NCBI RefSeq assembly: GCF_900101385.1
Contig: NZ_FMZB01000004.1
Span: 186,001-250,000 of the forward strand
Source of the DNA: Terribacillus halophilus
GTDB lineage: Bacteria; Bacillota; Bacilli; Bacillales; Amphibacillaceae
Reading direction: 5' to 3'
DNA length: 64,000 bases
In this document: positions 30,425 to 38,555 of the stretch, in pieces
Layout: each line of letters begins with the position of its first letter
Numbering within the stretch: the first letter of the stretch is position 1
Notes under the pieces: generated by a model
Told to the model about the DNA's origin: nothing
Databases searched by the model: none
Seen by the model: only the letters and a program-made list of their open reading frames with translations
Program-made: the position numbers and the translations under genes

Positions 30425-30706
30425 TCAATAATAGTATGTGTCGGAATAGGTTGGATCAGAATCTGGCATTAGTGCAATACCTAAGATCATGAACACCATG
30501 AAGATAATGAAATAGATTACGATGAATGCGGCCATTACGATGAACATGGCAATACTGTAATTCCTTCGTGGATTGGTACGATCAGCAGCCCAAATGATCA
30601 GCATGATGATATTGACAATCGGAATACCTGTCAGCACGATCGTCCATACCCACTGCATGATTCTCATTTGGCCATTGATTTGATTTTCTCTTTGTTGCGG
30701 TTCCAT
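30425..30706 (-). CDS. Small membrane protein with two transmembrane helices
   Basis: The 93-residue protein has a short hydrophilic start, two hydrophobic helices (WTIVLTGIPIVNIIMLIIWA and IAMFIVMAAFIVIYFIIFMVFMILGIAL) and a Tyr-rich tail ending DTYYY. AGGAGTG is positioned 8 bases before the ATG. The first helix with the IPIVNIIMLIIWAAD pattern is seen in many uncharacterised Bacillales proteins. No function is known. Confidence 0.7.
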   Translation of the reverse strand: MEPQQRENQINGQMRIMQWVWTIVLTGIPIVNIIMLIIWAADRTNPRRNYSIAMFIVMAAFIVIYFIIFMVFMILGIALMPDSDPTYSDTYYY

Positions 30707-30815
30707 TCACAATCACTCCTGCACAAAATAAATAATGACAGAAATAACTATAATGGATAGTTTCTGTTAATTCAACCAGTGTCAGTTATGTTAAAAACAT
30801 TGATGCAGAGCCGTT

Positions 30816-30956
30816 TTAGGGACTTTTCTCCTGATTTGCGACTCGTTCAAGCATACTCTTCATTTCCAGCATTTCCAGTCGCATCAACGGATCAAATTGC
30901 CCTTCCGCCAGTGTTTTATCAATATATTTGATCGCTTTGTCCAATTGATAATCCAT
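30816..30956 (-). CDS. Small hypothetical protein, 46 residues
   Basis: Starting at the ATG at 30956, with AGGAGAG 8 bases upstream, the protein is 46 residues, hydrophilic and helical: MDYQLDKAIKYIDKTLAEGQ, FDPLMRLEMLEMKSMLERVA. The longer frame to 31037 has no ribosome site. The amphipathic pattern suggests a single or paired helix that could form a coiled coil. Not recognised. Confidence 0.65.
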   Translation of the reverse strand: MDYQLDKAIKYIDKTLAEGQFDPLMRLEMLEMKSMLERVANQEKSP

Positions 30957-31151
30957 TTTATCTGCTCTCCTCTTCCATAGGATTTCTCTACTACTCGGAT
31001 TTATAATCACTTCCAGTATGATGGCACATAATCGCATCCTTTATACTAGGTAAAATGCAGCTTGTTTACCGGAACTATTATGTTTCTAGAGCTTGTTTGC
31101 GAACTCCTCTTTGTTTATGCTGGATTTACCAGAATTACGGAGGTGAACGAA

Positions 31152-32270
31152 ATGTTATACGATGTTATCATTCTTGGAGCAGGAACAATGGGATTGAGCG
31201 CTGGTTATCAGCTGGCAAAGAAAGGGCAGAAGGTATTGATGGTGGACAGCTATCATCCTCCGCATGTCCACGGCAGCCACCATGGCGAAACAAGAATCAT
31301 CCGTTATGCATACGGAGAAGGCGAAGCATATGTACCATTTGCGCTTCGTTCCAAAGAATTGTGGAAAGATCTGGAGAAAAGAATCAATCAATCCATCTTA
31401 GTGGAAACAGGTGTGCTGAACAGCGGTCTCGAGACGAGCCCTTTCATCCAAAATGTATGGAAGAGCGGAGATAAATACGATTTGCAAGTGGAAAAACTTT
31501 CTTCTCAACAGCTGCAACAACGTTGGGCGGGATTGACCGTTCCAGACAATTATATCGGCGCCTACGAAAAGGATGGAGGTTATCTGCGGACGGATCAGAT
31601 CTTGAACGGTTATGCCACGCTGGCTGCTTCTTATGGGGCGGTGTTAGCGGGCGGACAGCGTGTACAAGAGGTACAAATCAACGAAGGCACTGTCGAGGTG
31701 AAAACACAAGGGACGATATACCAGGCAAAGAAGCTGATCGTGACAGCAGGAGCGTGGGGAAGAGAAGTGCTATCGCAGCTTGGGCTGCAGCTTTCGATTA
31801 CAGTTATCCGTAAGACGTTTGCTTGGCTGCATGCAGATGAGAGTTTCCGGGAAAGCAAGTTTCCTTGCTTCAGTTTTGATACAGAAATGGGTACGTATTA
31901 TGGATTTCCAGATATCGATGGTGCGGGACTGAAAATCGGACGACATGACACCGGCATGCCGATACATCCAGACCAAAAAAGCGTTCCCTTCCACGATGGA
32001 GACACAGAAGAACTGTTAGGCTTCTTATCCCGGTTCATGGGAAAGGGGACATTCCGTCTGCGGGAAGGGAAAACATGCATGTACAGCATGACACCAGATG
32101 AAGATTTCATCATCGATTATCATCCGGAGCATCCGGAAGTCATGTTCGCCCTTGGTTTTTCAGGTCATGGATTCAAATTTGCCAGTGCTGTAGGCGAAGC
32201 TCTGAGTGAAATGGCAATGGAAAAAGACACAACAGTGGATATGGGACCTTTTCGGCTGGATAGGTTCTGA
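31152..32270 (+). CDS. solA: N-methyl-L-tryptophan oxidase / monomeric sarcosine oxidase family FAD enzyme
   Basis: The 372-residue protein is a flavoprotein amine oxidase that oxidises N-methyl amino acids, releasing formaldehyde and hydrogen peroxide. The N-terminal Rossmann motif is ILGAGTMGLSAGYQLA. SHHGETRIIRYAYGE is diagnostic of the MSOX/MTOX group, and the cysteine of KTCMYSMTPDEDF is the covalent FAD attachment site. ATG at 31152 follows GGAGGTG; the ORF is open to 31062. Both sarcosine and N-methyltryptophan are possible substrates; the choice of symbol is tentative. Confidence 0.88.
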   Translation: MLYDVIILGAGTMGLSAGYQLAKKGQKVLMVDSYHPPHVHGSHHGETRIIRYAYGEGEAYVPFALRSKELWKDLEKRINQSILVETGVLNSGLETSPFIQNVWKSGDKYDLQVEKLSSQQLQQRWAGLTVPDNYIGAYEKDGGYLRTDQILNGYATLAASYGAVLAGGQRVQEVQINEGTVEVKTQGTIYQAKKLIVTAGAWGREVLSQLGLQLSITVIRKTFAWLHADESFRESKFPCFSFDTEMGTYYGFPDIDGAGLKIGRHDTGMPIHPDQKSVPFHDGDTEELLGFLSRFMGKGTFRLREGKTCMYSMTPDEDFIIDYHPEHPEVMFALGFSGHGFKFASAVGEALSEMAMEKDTTVDMGPFRLDRF

Positions 32271-32295
32271 AACTGCATGACTACAAGAGGTATAG

Positions 32296-32881
32296 ATGGA
32301 AGTAAAAGAATATGTATCGGAGTACGAAGATAGTTGGTTGCACTGCCGCGTCTTGGCAATTTTACATACAGCTTATTTTGATGACGTAGTCCAAGCAAAG
32401 CCAATGTATGATAATCCTTCTTTGGAACTTGTTGTAATAGAAAATGATGTTGTCATTGGTCAATTTGATATACAAATAGAAAATCGAGCAGAAAGAATTG
32501 TGTACCTTAAAAACTGAGCCGGTGCCATGTTATGGAACATAGCCGTACATCCATATCATCAAAGAAAAGGTGTGGCGGCGATGCGCTTGAAAAAAGCTAT
32601 CGAAGAGTTGCAGCAGCGTGGTATCACGTACTTGGAAGCTTGGACGAGAGAGGCTGATTGGATGTGTGGATTGGTACAGGAAACAAGGGTCTCCTTATTT
32701 TCATGTATTTCTAAAAGATGGTGAAGTGGAACAATCGTTAAAGCCGCCTTTTACAGCGACTACACGTAAGCCCATTACATCGGGTCAGACTTTGATCGGC
32801 AGAAGAAGTTATATAGCAGAGCTCATGTATGCAGCCGTTTTGTTGAAGAATGGACATAAATCAAAGCAAAGGGTTCCTTAA
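32296..32881 (+). pseudogene. GNAT-family acetyltransferase, interrupted by a stop and a frameshift
   Basis: From an ATG with AAGAGG upstream the frame reads to VYLKN and meets TGA (32515). It then resumes in the same frame with AGAMLWNIAVHPYHQRKGVAAMRLKKAIEEL, the acetyl-CoA motif of GNAT enzymes, and EAWTREADW. After that a one-base insertion near 32664 moves the true frame to CVDWYRKQGSPYFHVFLKDG and on to the end. The reconstructed protein is about 195 residues. The TGA could come from paired small indels in the A and G runs around it. Two lesions in one gene argue for decay, though assembly errors cannot be excluded. Confidence 0.85.
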
Positions 32882-32887
32882 TCGTGG

Positions 32888-32893
32888 TATAAT
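32888..32893 (+). promoter_or_regulatory. Extended -10 box before a small membrane-protein gene
   Basis: TATAAT preceded by TGG forms an extended -10 element 35 bases before the next ATG. No good -35 box was seen. Confidence 0.4.
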
Positions 32894-32928
32894 GAAGAAA
32901 TAGATTATTTGTAAGGAGATGCTGTATC

Positions 32929-33099
32929 ATGCCACCAGGCGTGCGTTTGATTCTGATCATGGCAGTTGCCTTGCTTACTGTCGGGCTCTTAGTATACGGA
33001 GCTGTAAAGAGTAAGCAGATGCGGGTGCCTTTCACTATCTTAGCAATATTTTTGGCATTTATTTATATCGTGTCATTCGTTGTATTATTTATTTTTTGA
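32929..33099 (+). CDS. Small membrane protein, 56 residues
   Basis: A 56-codon gene begins at ATG 32929 with AAGGAG 10 bases upstream. It codes for MPPGVRLILIMAVALLTVGL, a basic loop YGAVKSKQMRVPF and a second hydrophobic helix IFLAFIYIVSFVVLFIF, so two transmembrane segments joined by a positively charged turn. Its own TATAAT box and the following hairpin support a real transcription unit. Function unknown. Confidence 0.7.
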   Translation: MPPGVRLILIMAVALLTVGLLVYGAVKSKQMRVPFTILAIFLAFIYIVSFVVLFIF

Positions 33100-33103
33100 C
33101 AAA

Positions 33104-33170
33104 GAGGCTGGACAAAACCCGGTAAAATAGGCAGGGATCTCGATTCTCGGAGATACCTGCCTATTATTTA
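33104..33170 (+). repeat. Likely dispersed intergenic repeat with terminator-like hairpin
   Basis: The sequence AGAGGCTGGACAAAACCC resembles a short repeat (AGAGGCTGGGACAAAA) found at many loci in Bacillales, usually downstream of genes. A long imperfect hairpin follows at 33126-33165: AATAGGCAGG pairs with CCTGCCTATT, with an inner ATCTC/GAGAT. Only one copy is present in this window, so its repeat nature rests on knowledge of related genomes. Confidence 0.5.
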
Positions 33171-33686
33171 TGAATGCATTCGTTAGTATAAAACAAAAGA
33201 GAAGGTAGGAAATGAACTAGGGTTCACCTTTTTGCCGACCTCAAAACAAACAATCAAAGATCGCAATCACCAAAAAACGGTGACGGCGATCTTTTTCGTT
33301 ATGGCCCAGGCTCTATCATTTACTGTCTAAAGGTTATCGGAGTGAAAACTATAGTTCCTTGCTCCGAGTAGTGTACTGGAGATCCTATATAAGCTCGGGC
33401 ACTACCATACACATCTCTATTGCAAAGAGTCTATCTTTGGCCAGGCCATTTCGCCCCGCTGTTACAAGTGCAACGGTAACAAAAATGTACATGCTTTTTT
33501 GTTTTTCTACAGTAGATGGATCATTTTATATTATAGATAGCGTAATTGAAATATTATTGTAATGTTTTGTCACACTTTCGTATAGTATACTATTTCCGGA
33601 GATTACTTTATTTTCTATTTCATTACAGATTAATCGTACCAAGGCTATGAGAACCAATAAATGATAGATTCACAGGGGGAACAGAA
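33171..33686. other. Gene-free region with palindromes and promoter
   Basis: About 515 bases without a supported gene. It holds a strong hairpin with T run (AAAGATCGC pairing with GCGATCTTT, 33256-33297), an interrupted palindrome at 33337-33367 (TCGGAG...CTCCGA flanking AACTATAGTT), and the control region of the wall hydrolase. A 67-codon frame at 33359-33562 has no ribosome site and looks like chance. The first half could be debris of a mobile element. Confidence 0.5.
33547..33563 (+). promoter_or_regulatory. Possible WalR box upstream of the M23 hydrolase gene
   Basis: TGAAAT, five bases, then TGTAAT matches the WalR consensus TGTWAH-N5-TGTWAH with one mismatch. CwlO-type hydrolases belong to the WalRK regulon in B. 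subtilis. Confidence 0.4.
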
Positions 33687-35132
33687 TTGAGAAAAAAATG
33701 GCTGCATATCGGTTTGGCTGCAGTGATCGGAACTGCTGCATTGGCCTTGCCGGTATCAGGAAATGTTGCATATGCCTATGAAGATTTGGATGAACAACGA
33801 AATGAAGTCGAACGGAAAAAATCGGAGAACGAAAAGGAACAATCCAAAAAAGCAGAGAAGCAGGATGATTTACAGGCTGCTGCGGAAAAACTCCGCTCCG
33901 AGCTTGAGAAAATCGATGGTGAAATCGGTGAAACGAATACACAGCTGGCAGATACGGAATCAGAAATCTCTGGGTTGGAGCAGGATATTGAAACACTGAA
34001 AATTGAAATCGCCGATTTGGAAGTACGGATCGAAGAACGGCATGGTTTGCTGAAGGATCGGATACATTCTTTACAGAAAAACGGCGGTCAGGTAAGTTAT
34101 TTGGATGTCATCATGGAATCCAAGAGCTTCTCTGATTTCCTGAACCGAGTAGATGCTGTCAGCACTATCATGGGTGCAGATCAGGAATTGATGGAAGCAC
34201 AGCAGCAGGATTTGAAAGACGTCGAATCAAAGAAATCCGAACATCAGACAAAGCTTGAAAGTGTAGAGAAACAGGCAGTTGTTTTGGAAGAGACAAAGCA
34301 GACTTTGACGGCACAGCAGGAAGAGAAGGACAAGCTCATTGCGGATGTCGTAGAAGAATATGATGTCACATCCGAAGAGCTTGTCAGTTTAGGCGAGGAA
34401 GCTGATTTGCTTGCGGCGCAGGAAGAAGCGATTGCGGCTGAAGCAGCATACCGTGATAAACAGAAGGCGGAGGAAGAAGCCCGCAAAGAAGCAGAGCGTC
34501 AGCGTGCAGAGCAAGAGGAGCAGGAAGAAGCTGCCAGGATAGCGGCTGAAGAGGAAGCCGCAAAGGCGGAACAGGAAAAAGCAGCTGCATCTGCTGCTAG
34601 TGTACCGGCAGCAAAACCAGAACCTGAGCAGGAAATGACTGAAACGAAGACAGCGTCCAAGTCACCGCAAGCGCAACAGCGGCCATATTCCGCGCCAAAA
34701 CAAGAGAAGCAAACATCTCAGGCGCCAGCGACCAATGCTACTTTCATCACTCCGGCGCCCGGCAGCATCACGTCTGGTTTTGGTCCAAGGTGGGGTACAT
34801 TCCATTACGGAATCGATATTGCCAAACGCGGTTCCAATGTGCCGGTTTGGGCTGCAGCCTCTGGAACAGTGTCACGGGCTTACTATTCTTCCAGCTATGG
34901 AAATGTCATTTTTGTAACGCATTCCATTGATGGTAAAACGTATACAACGGTATATGCCCATTTGACATCTATGCATGTAAGTACAGGTGAGCGCGTGTCC
35001 CAAGGTCAACAGATTGGAACAATGGGGAACACGGGTATGTCGCAAGGGCAGCATCTTCATTTCGAATTGCATACAGGTCCTTGGAATGGAAGCAAATCGA
35101 ATGCTGTGAATCCAATACCGTATTTGAACTGA
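33687..35132 (+). CDS. CwlO/PcsB-like coiled-coil peptidoglycan hydrolase with M23 domain
   Basis: The 481-residue secreted protein starts at TTG 33687 (GGGGGA site upstream) with a signal peptide cleaved near SGNVAYA. Residues of about 30-260 form a long coiled coil, as in CwlO and EnvC-type proteins that need activation at the membrane. An Ala/Glu-rich segment follows, then a Pro/Gln/Lys linker, then a LytM/M23 zinc endopeptidase domain at the end with the metal ligands in HYGIDIA and HLHFELH. Thus it probably cleaves peptide cross-links for cell elongation or separation. A perfect terminator hairpin follows. Confidence 0.92.
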   Translation: MRKKWLHIGLAAVIGTAALALPVSGNVAYAYEDLDEQRNEVERKKSENEKEQSKKAEKQDDLQAAAEKLRSELEKIDGEIGETNTQLADTESEISGLEQDIETLKIEIADLEVRIEERHGLLKDRIHSLQKNGGQVSYLDVIMESKSFSDFLNRVDAVSTIMGADQELMEAQQQDLKDVESKKSEHQTKLESVEKQAVVLEETKQTLTAQQEEKDKLIADVVEEYDVTSEELVSLGEEADLLAAQEEAIAAEAAYRDKQKAEEEARKEAERQRAEQEEQEEAARIAAEEEAAKAEQEKAAASAASVPAAKPEPEQEMTETKTASKSPQAQQRPYSAPKQEKQTSQAPATNATFITPAPGSITSGFGPRWGTFHYGIDIAKRGSNVPVWAAASGTVSRAYYSSSYGNVIFVTHSIDGKTYTTVYAHLTSMHVSTGERVSQGQQIGTMGNTGMSQGQHLHFELHTGPWNGSKSNAVNPIPYLN

Positions 35133-35134
35133 TG

Positions 35135-35168
35135 AAATCCAACACCCATGGGTGTTGGATTTTTTTGT
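35135..35168 (+). terminator. Intrinsic terminator after the M23 hydrolase gene
   Basis: AAATCCAACACCC meets GGGTGTTGGATTT in an uninterrupted palindrome followed by seven T residues. Confidence 0.88.
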
Positions 35169-35214
35169 TAGTTAGTATAAGCTTGTAGGAATATATGGAA
35201 AAGGAGGGTGCTAG

Positions 35215-35994
35215 ATGCAGCAAGCAGCATTGCAAGAGTTGGTTAATATCCTCGCAAACGAAGAAGAGGTCAAAGCTGTATTCGTAAAAGGGTCATTCGG
35301 GCGGGGAGAAGATGATCCGTATTCGGATATTGATTTATATTGTCTGGTCGATGAACAGGATGTAACTAAATTCCTGCCAAAAAGACTGGCCTTGCTCTCG
35401 GCTTATAAGGATGTTCTGTATAGTGAAGAGCTAATCATCATCGCACCGCAGCTGATTGTCGTGTACGATAACCTGCTGCACGTTGACTTGTTCACTGTCA
35501 CGGAAAAGTCATTCAAGCAAAGCGACTATTTTCGGGTTCTTTATGATCCAAAGCAGTTGTTGGAAAAATACAGGGCGACACAAAAACTTACAATGACTGA
35601 TGAGGAATATGGCGATCAGGTAATCGATCTTACTTGGTTTTTATTCCAGTATCAAAAGGCAGCTCATCGTAGGAATGGGGTGTGGGCAGCTGCCATGCTG
35701 CAACAGGTGACAGAGCCGCTGGCAAGAATGTTGCTGCATCATCATAATCCTGCGCGTGCACAGCTTGGTTTGAAACGGGCAGAACAGCTACTTCCATCGG
35801 TTATATTTGACGAGTTAAGCGATGTTTTGGAAAACGTGACGCCAGAGGGACATTTTAAGGCAGCAGCTGCTATCCTGCGATTGCTTGAAAAAGAACGAAT
35901 CTTTTTGGAAGAACATTTACGAGGAAAAGAAAGAAAGATTATTTACCGGCTATATCAAAAGTTAATGACAGACGAATTGCTAATTAATACGTAA
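35215..35994 (+). CDS. Nucleotidyltransferase-domain protein
   Basis: This 259-residue protein has the nucleotidyltransferase core VFVKGSFGRGEDDPYSDIDLY, with the GS motif and the two catalytic aspartates of DxD, and a third acidic strand at LHVDLFTV. The C-terminal half is helical, as in AadK or MNT-type enzymes. Relatives include streptomycin/lincosamide adenylyltransferases and many proteins of unknown substrate. The ribosome site AAGGAGGGTG precedes the ATG. It stands alone between two hairpins. Confidence 0.85.
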   Translation: MQQAALQELVNILANEEEVKAVFVKGSFGRGEDDPYSDIDLYCLVDEQDVTKFLPKRLALLSAYKDVLYSEELIIIAPQLIVVYDNLLHVDLFTVTEKSFKQSDYFRVLYDPKQLLEKYRATQKLTMTDEEYGDQVIDLTWFLFQYQKAAHRRNGVWAAAMLQQVTEPLARMLLHHHNPARAQLGLKRAEQLLPSVIFDELSDVLENVTPEGHFKAAAAILRLLEKERIFLEEHLRGKERKIIYRLYQKLMTDELLINT

Positions 35995-35995
35995 A

Positions 35996-36028
35996 AGAAG
36001 CCATTTCCCATCTGGGATGTGGCTTCTA
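35996..36028. terminator. Hairpin between convergent genes
   Basis: AGAAGCCA pairs with TGGCTTCT, and TCCCA with TGGGA inside. On the minus strand it is followed by TTTTAC, so it can end the minus-strand small gene as well as the plus-strand one. Confidence 0.7.
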
Positions 36029-36199
36029 ATCTATACAAGCTTGAACCGACCATTGGATTTCACTTTTCGTCTGTGCATTAAGCTTTTGCATCAAATCTGT
36101 CGCTTCTGTCTCGTTGCGGAACAGCATATCTGAAGTTGAATTGGAATGTTTTAGGTAGGTTTTCGTTCCGTTCGCTTCTCGGACAATTTTATAGAGCAT
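36026..36199 (-). CDS. Small hypothetical protein, 57 residues
   Basis: From ATG 36199 (AGGAAGTG site upstream) the protein is 57 residues: MLYKIVREANGTKTYLKHSN, followed by MLFRNETEATDLMQKLNAQ and a C-terminal IQWSVQACID. It appears to be a small alpha/beta protein. Two extra codons upstream (to 36208) have no better site. Not recognised. Confidence 0.65.
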   Translation of the reverse strand: MLYKIVREANGTKTYLKHSNSTSDMLFRNETEATDLMQKLNAQTKSEIQWSVQACID

Positions 36200-36505
36200 C
36201 GAACACACTTCCTAACCTATTGAATTATGTTTCTGATTCCATCTTCTCATAGGTTAAGATGATTGTATACAGAATATATCGAATATACCATTAAGATTTT
36301 GTGGGAATTTAGTATAATCTGCATTTTAATTGAAGATGTATGGAGAGAATTGGGTAAAAAGTCACCTGATTCACGTTATTAGGAATGCCCTTTTTTAATT
36401 CAACAATTTATATAATGATTGTAAATTATTTACGTTATGAAATCTTCTTTTATGAAGGGATGTTAATCTGACAGCTTTTACGCTTTCTTCTAAAGAATCT
36501 TACTT
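36200..36505. other. AT-rich gene-free stretch before the PhoP-box promoter
   Basis: About 300 bases with no convincing open frame. It separates the minus-strand small gene from the PhoP-box array of the next operon. I see no recognisable structured RNA. Confidence 0.5.
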
Positions 36506-36575
36506 TTTACAACAATTAAACATAACTTCACATTACTTTAAACACCAGCTTCACAAACAGCTTGTAAAGTTAACA
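36506..36575 (+). promoter_or_regulatory. PhoP box array (PHO box) of the surE-ABC operon
   Basis: Half-sites of TTNACA type recur every 11 bases: TTTACA at 36506, TAAACA at 36517, TTCACA at 36527, TAAACA at 36539 and TTCACA at 36550, with a further TTAACA at 36570. Direct repeats at 11-base spacing are the hallmark of B. subtilis PhoP binding sites at phosphate-starvation promoters. A weak -10 box (TATAGG or CAATAT, about 36574-36582) would follow. Confidence 0.75.
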
Positions 36576-36604
36576 ATATAGGAACAAATGAAAGGAGCAA
36601 TGCT

Positions 36605-36736
36605 GTGAAGGCAAATCAATTTTCGTCAATGATCGCATGGTGTGAGCCTCAGGAACAGGCAGTACAGAACGCACTGGGAGGCTTTGACACTGCTCAAGCA
36701 AAGGGGGGATCGCATGAAGATTATGGTCACCAATGA
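36605..36736 (+). CDS. Small ORF of 43 codons overlapping surE
   Basis: A GTG at 36605 is preceded by AAAGGAG at a spacing of 7 bases and opens a 43-codon frame (VKANQFSSMIAWCEPQEQAV then QNALGGFDTAQAKGG). It runs 23 bases into surE in another frame. It could be a leader peptide coupling translation to surE, or a small functional protein. Its ribosome site is the first strong one after the PhoP boxes. I do not recognise the sequence. Confidence 0.5.
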   Translation: MKANQFSSMIAWCEPQEQAVQNALGGFDTAQAKGGSHEDYGHQ

Positions 36737-37502
36737 AGATGGTATTTTCTCTCCAGGTGTGGAGGCGATGATCGAGACACTGCAGCATTTCGGCGAAGTG
36801 TATGTTGTATGTCCGGATCAGGAGTACGGTACATTCAATCATAGCATTACAGTACGACAGCCTATCCGAGTCAAGGAAATGTACCACTTTCCTGGGGTGG
36901 CGGGCGCTTGGAGTCTGAATGGAACTCCAGCTGATTGCGTCAAGCTTGGAGTGGAAGTGCTGCTTCCGGAGAAACCGGATTTCCTTTTCTCGGGTGTGAA
37001 TACTGGACCGAATCTGGGTCGGGATGTCTACTATTCCGGTACAATGGCTGCTGCGGTAGAAGCTACCCTTTATAATATTCCAGCTGCTTCGGTCAGTCTC
37101 AACAGCAGTTCTTTGAAACATGTGAACTATTCGAAAGTAAAGACGCTTTTTTATCAGGTTGCTGAGGTCCTCCTCCAGCACAAAACGAAATCGGTCGGTT
37201 TTTTGAATATAAATCTGCCGAATATAGACAAACGTCAATTCAAAGGAATTCAAGTGATACCGATGGACATGAGTGTTTCGCGGTATCGTTTTGTCGGTCT
37301 GCATGATCCCCATGGGGAAGTTTATTACTGGCTGAAAGATCAGCTGCAGGAGCTCGCGGCTTTCCATCCAACAAGCGATTATCTTCTGCTGAAAGAAGGA
37401 TACATAACGGTTTCACCAATTGAATTGCGTACGCATTATAAGCGGAAACAAGAACAAGTCGAACGCTGGTTCAGATCGATGGAGACGAATACATCGGAAT
37501 AA
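36714..37502 (+). CDS. surE: SurE-like 5'/3'-nucleotidase (divergent metal site)
   Basis: The 262-residue protein aligns along its length with SurE nucleotidases/exopolyphosphatases: MKIMVTNEDGIFSPG, VVCPDQE, the LNGTPADCVKLGV segment, and SGVNTGPNLGRDVYYSGTMAAA. In E. coli SurE the metal is held by Asp8, Asp9, Ser39 and an Asn. Here position 8 is Glu, position 39 is Gly, and the Asn is kept, so specificity or metal use may differ. ATG at 36714 follows AAGGGGGG. It is the first large gene of a PhoP-box operon with an ABC importer, so I infer that it releases phosphate from an imported phosphate ester. Confidence 0.88.
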   Translation: MKIMVTNEDGIFSPGVEAMIETLQHFGEVYVVCPDQEYGTFNHSITVRQPIRVKEMYHFPGVAGAWSLNGTPADCVKLGVEVLLPEKPDFLFSGVNTGPNLGRDVYYSGTMAAAVEATLYNIPAASVSLNSSSLKHVNYSKVKTLFYQVAEVLLQHKTKSVGFLNINLPNIDKRQFKGIQVIPMDMSVSRYRFVGLHDPHGEVYYWLKDQLQELAAFHPTSDYLLLKEGYITVSPIELRTHYKRKQEQVERWFRSMETNTSE

Positions 37503-37515
37503 AGGAGAGATTGGG

Positions 37516-38535
37516 ATGAAAAGAAAATGGATGGCTGGTTTTATGGGAACTGTATTACTTGCGCTGACAGCATGCGGGCAAGAAGATGCCGGAAGCAGCG
37601 CAGGGGCATCTGATGGAGGAATCGGCGGTACACTCAGCTTCTATACATCCCAGCCGGATGCCGATGCCCAAAAATTGGTGGAGGGTTTTGAAAAACGTTA
37701 TCCGGAAGTGGAAGTGGAAACATATCGTTCCGGTACGGAAGAAGTGATTTCCAAGCTGAATGCCGAGAAGATGGCAGGGGATGTACAGGCGGATGTTCTG
37801 CTCGTGGCGGATAGTGTGACCTTTGAGGATTTGAAGGAACAGGATATGCTGCAGGTGTACGAGTCGGAAGAATTGGATGGGGTACCGGATGAATTTGAGG
37901 ATAAAGATCACTATTATACAGGTACAAAAATCATGGCGACGGGAATTGTCGCCAATACAGAAGCCGGTGATATCCCGACTGGCTGGGAGGCATTGACAGA
38001 AGCGGATGCAAAAGGAGGAATTGTCATGCCTAGTCCGTTGTATTCAGGTGCTGCAGCCTACAATCTTGGCGTATTGACCAGACAGGACGACTTTGGCTGG
38101 GAATTTTACGAACAACTGAAGGATCAAGAAACTGCCGTTGTAAAAGGGAATGGAGATGTGTTGAAATCAGTAGCCTCTGGTGAGAAACGATATGGCGTCA
38201 TTGTGGACTATCTCGCTGCAAGAGCAAAAGCTGATGGGTCTCCGGTTGAGCTCGTTTACCCCGAAGAAGGTGTTCCGGTGATCACCGAACCGATTGGTAT
38301 TACGAAAGATACAGATAATGCCGCAGCAGCTGAAGCGTTTGTTGACTATGTCTTATCTGATGAAGGTCAGGAACTGGCTGCAGATTTGGGATATACACCG
38401 ATCAGAGAAGGAATTGAAGCACCTGAAGGATTGAAGACTTACGAGGAGATGACTGTATTGCAGGCAGATACAGAGGCATTGTATACATCCCGCAATAAAG
38501 ATAAACAACAATTTGAGGATCAATTCGGCAAATAA
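37516..38535 (+). CDS. ABC transporter substrate-binding lipoprotein (Fbp/Phn type)
   Basis: The 339-residue protein has a lipoprotein signal (LTAC, Cys20) and the extracellular binding-protein fold of the ferric-iron / 2-aminoethylphosphonate / phosphoglycerate group. Visible are GTLSFYTSQPDADAQKLVEGFEKRYP, VQADVLLVADSVTFEDL, and GIVMPSPLYSGAAAYN. The Tyr pair that holds iron in FbpA is not evident to me. An AAGGAGAG site precedes the ATG. The PhoP-box promoter and the SurE partner favour a phosphorus compound over iron as ligand, but this is inference. Confidence 0.85.
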   Translation: MKRKWMAGFMGTVLLALTACGQEDAGSSAGASDGGIGGTLSFYTSQPDADAQKLVEGFEKRYPEVEVETYRSGTEEVISKLNAEKMAGDVQADVLLVADSVTFEDLKEQDMLQVYESEELDGVPDEFEDKDHYYTGTKIMATGIVANTEAGDIPTGWEALTEADAKGGIVMPSPLYSGAAAYNLGVLTRQDDFGWEFYEQLKDQETAVVKGNGDVLKSVASGEKRYGVIVDYLAARAKADGSPVELVYPEEGVPVITEPIGITKDTDNAAAAEAFVDYVLSDEGQELAADLGYTPIREGIEAPEGLKTYEEMTVLQADTEALYTSRNKDKQQFEDQFGK

Positions 38536-38555
38536 GCAAAAAGGAGGGGCGACTC

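Noticed and set aside
33359-33562. 67-codon frame before the M23 hydrolase gene
   Set aside because: No ribosome site, crosses the promoter region and has unlikely composition.
36570-37367. 265-codon open frame opposite surE
   Set aside because: Antisense shadow of the SurE gene, with Cys/His/Leu-rich composition typical of reverse frames.
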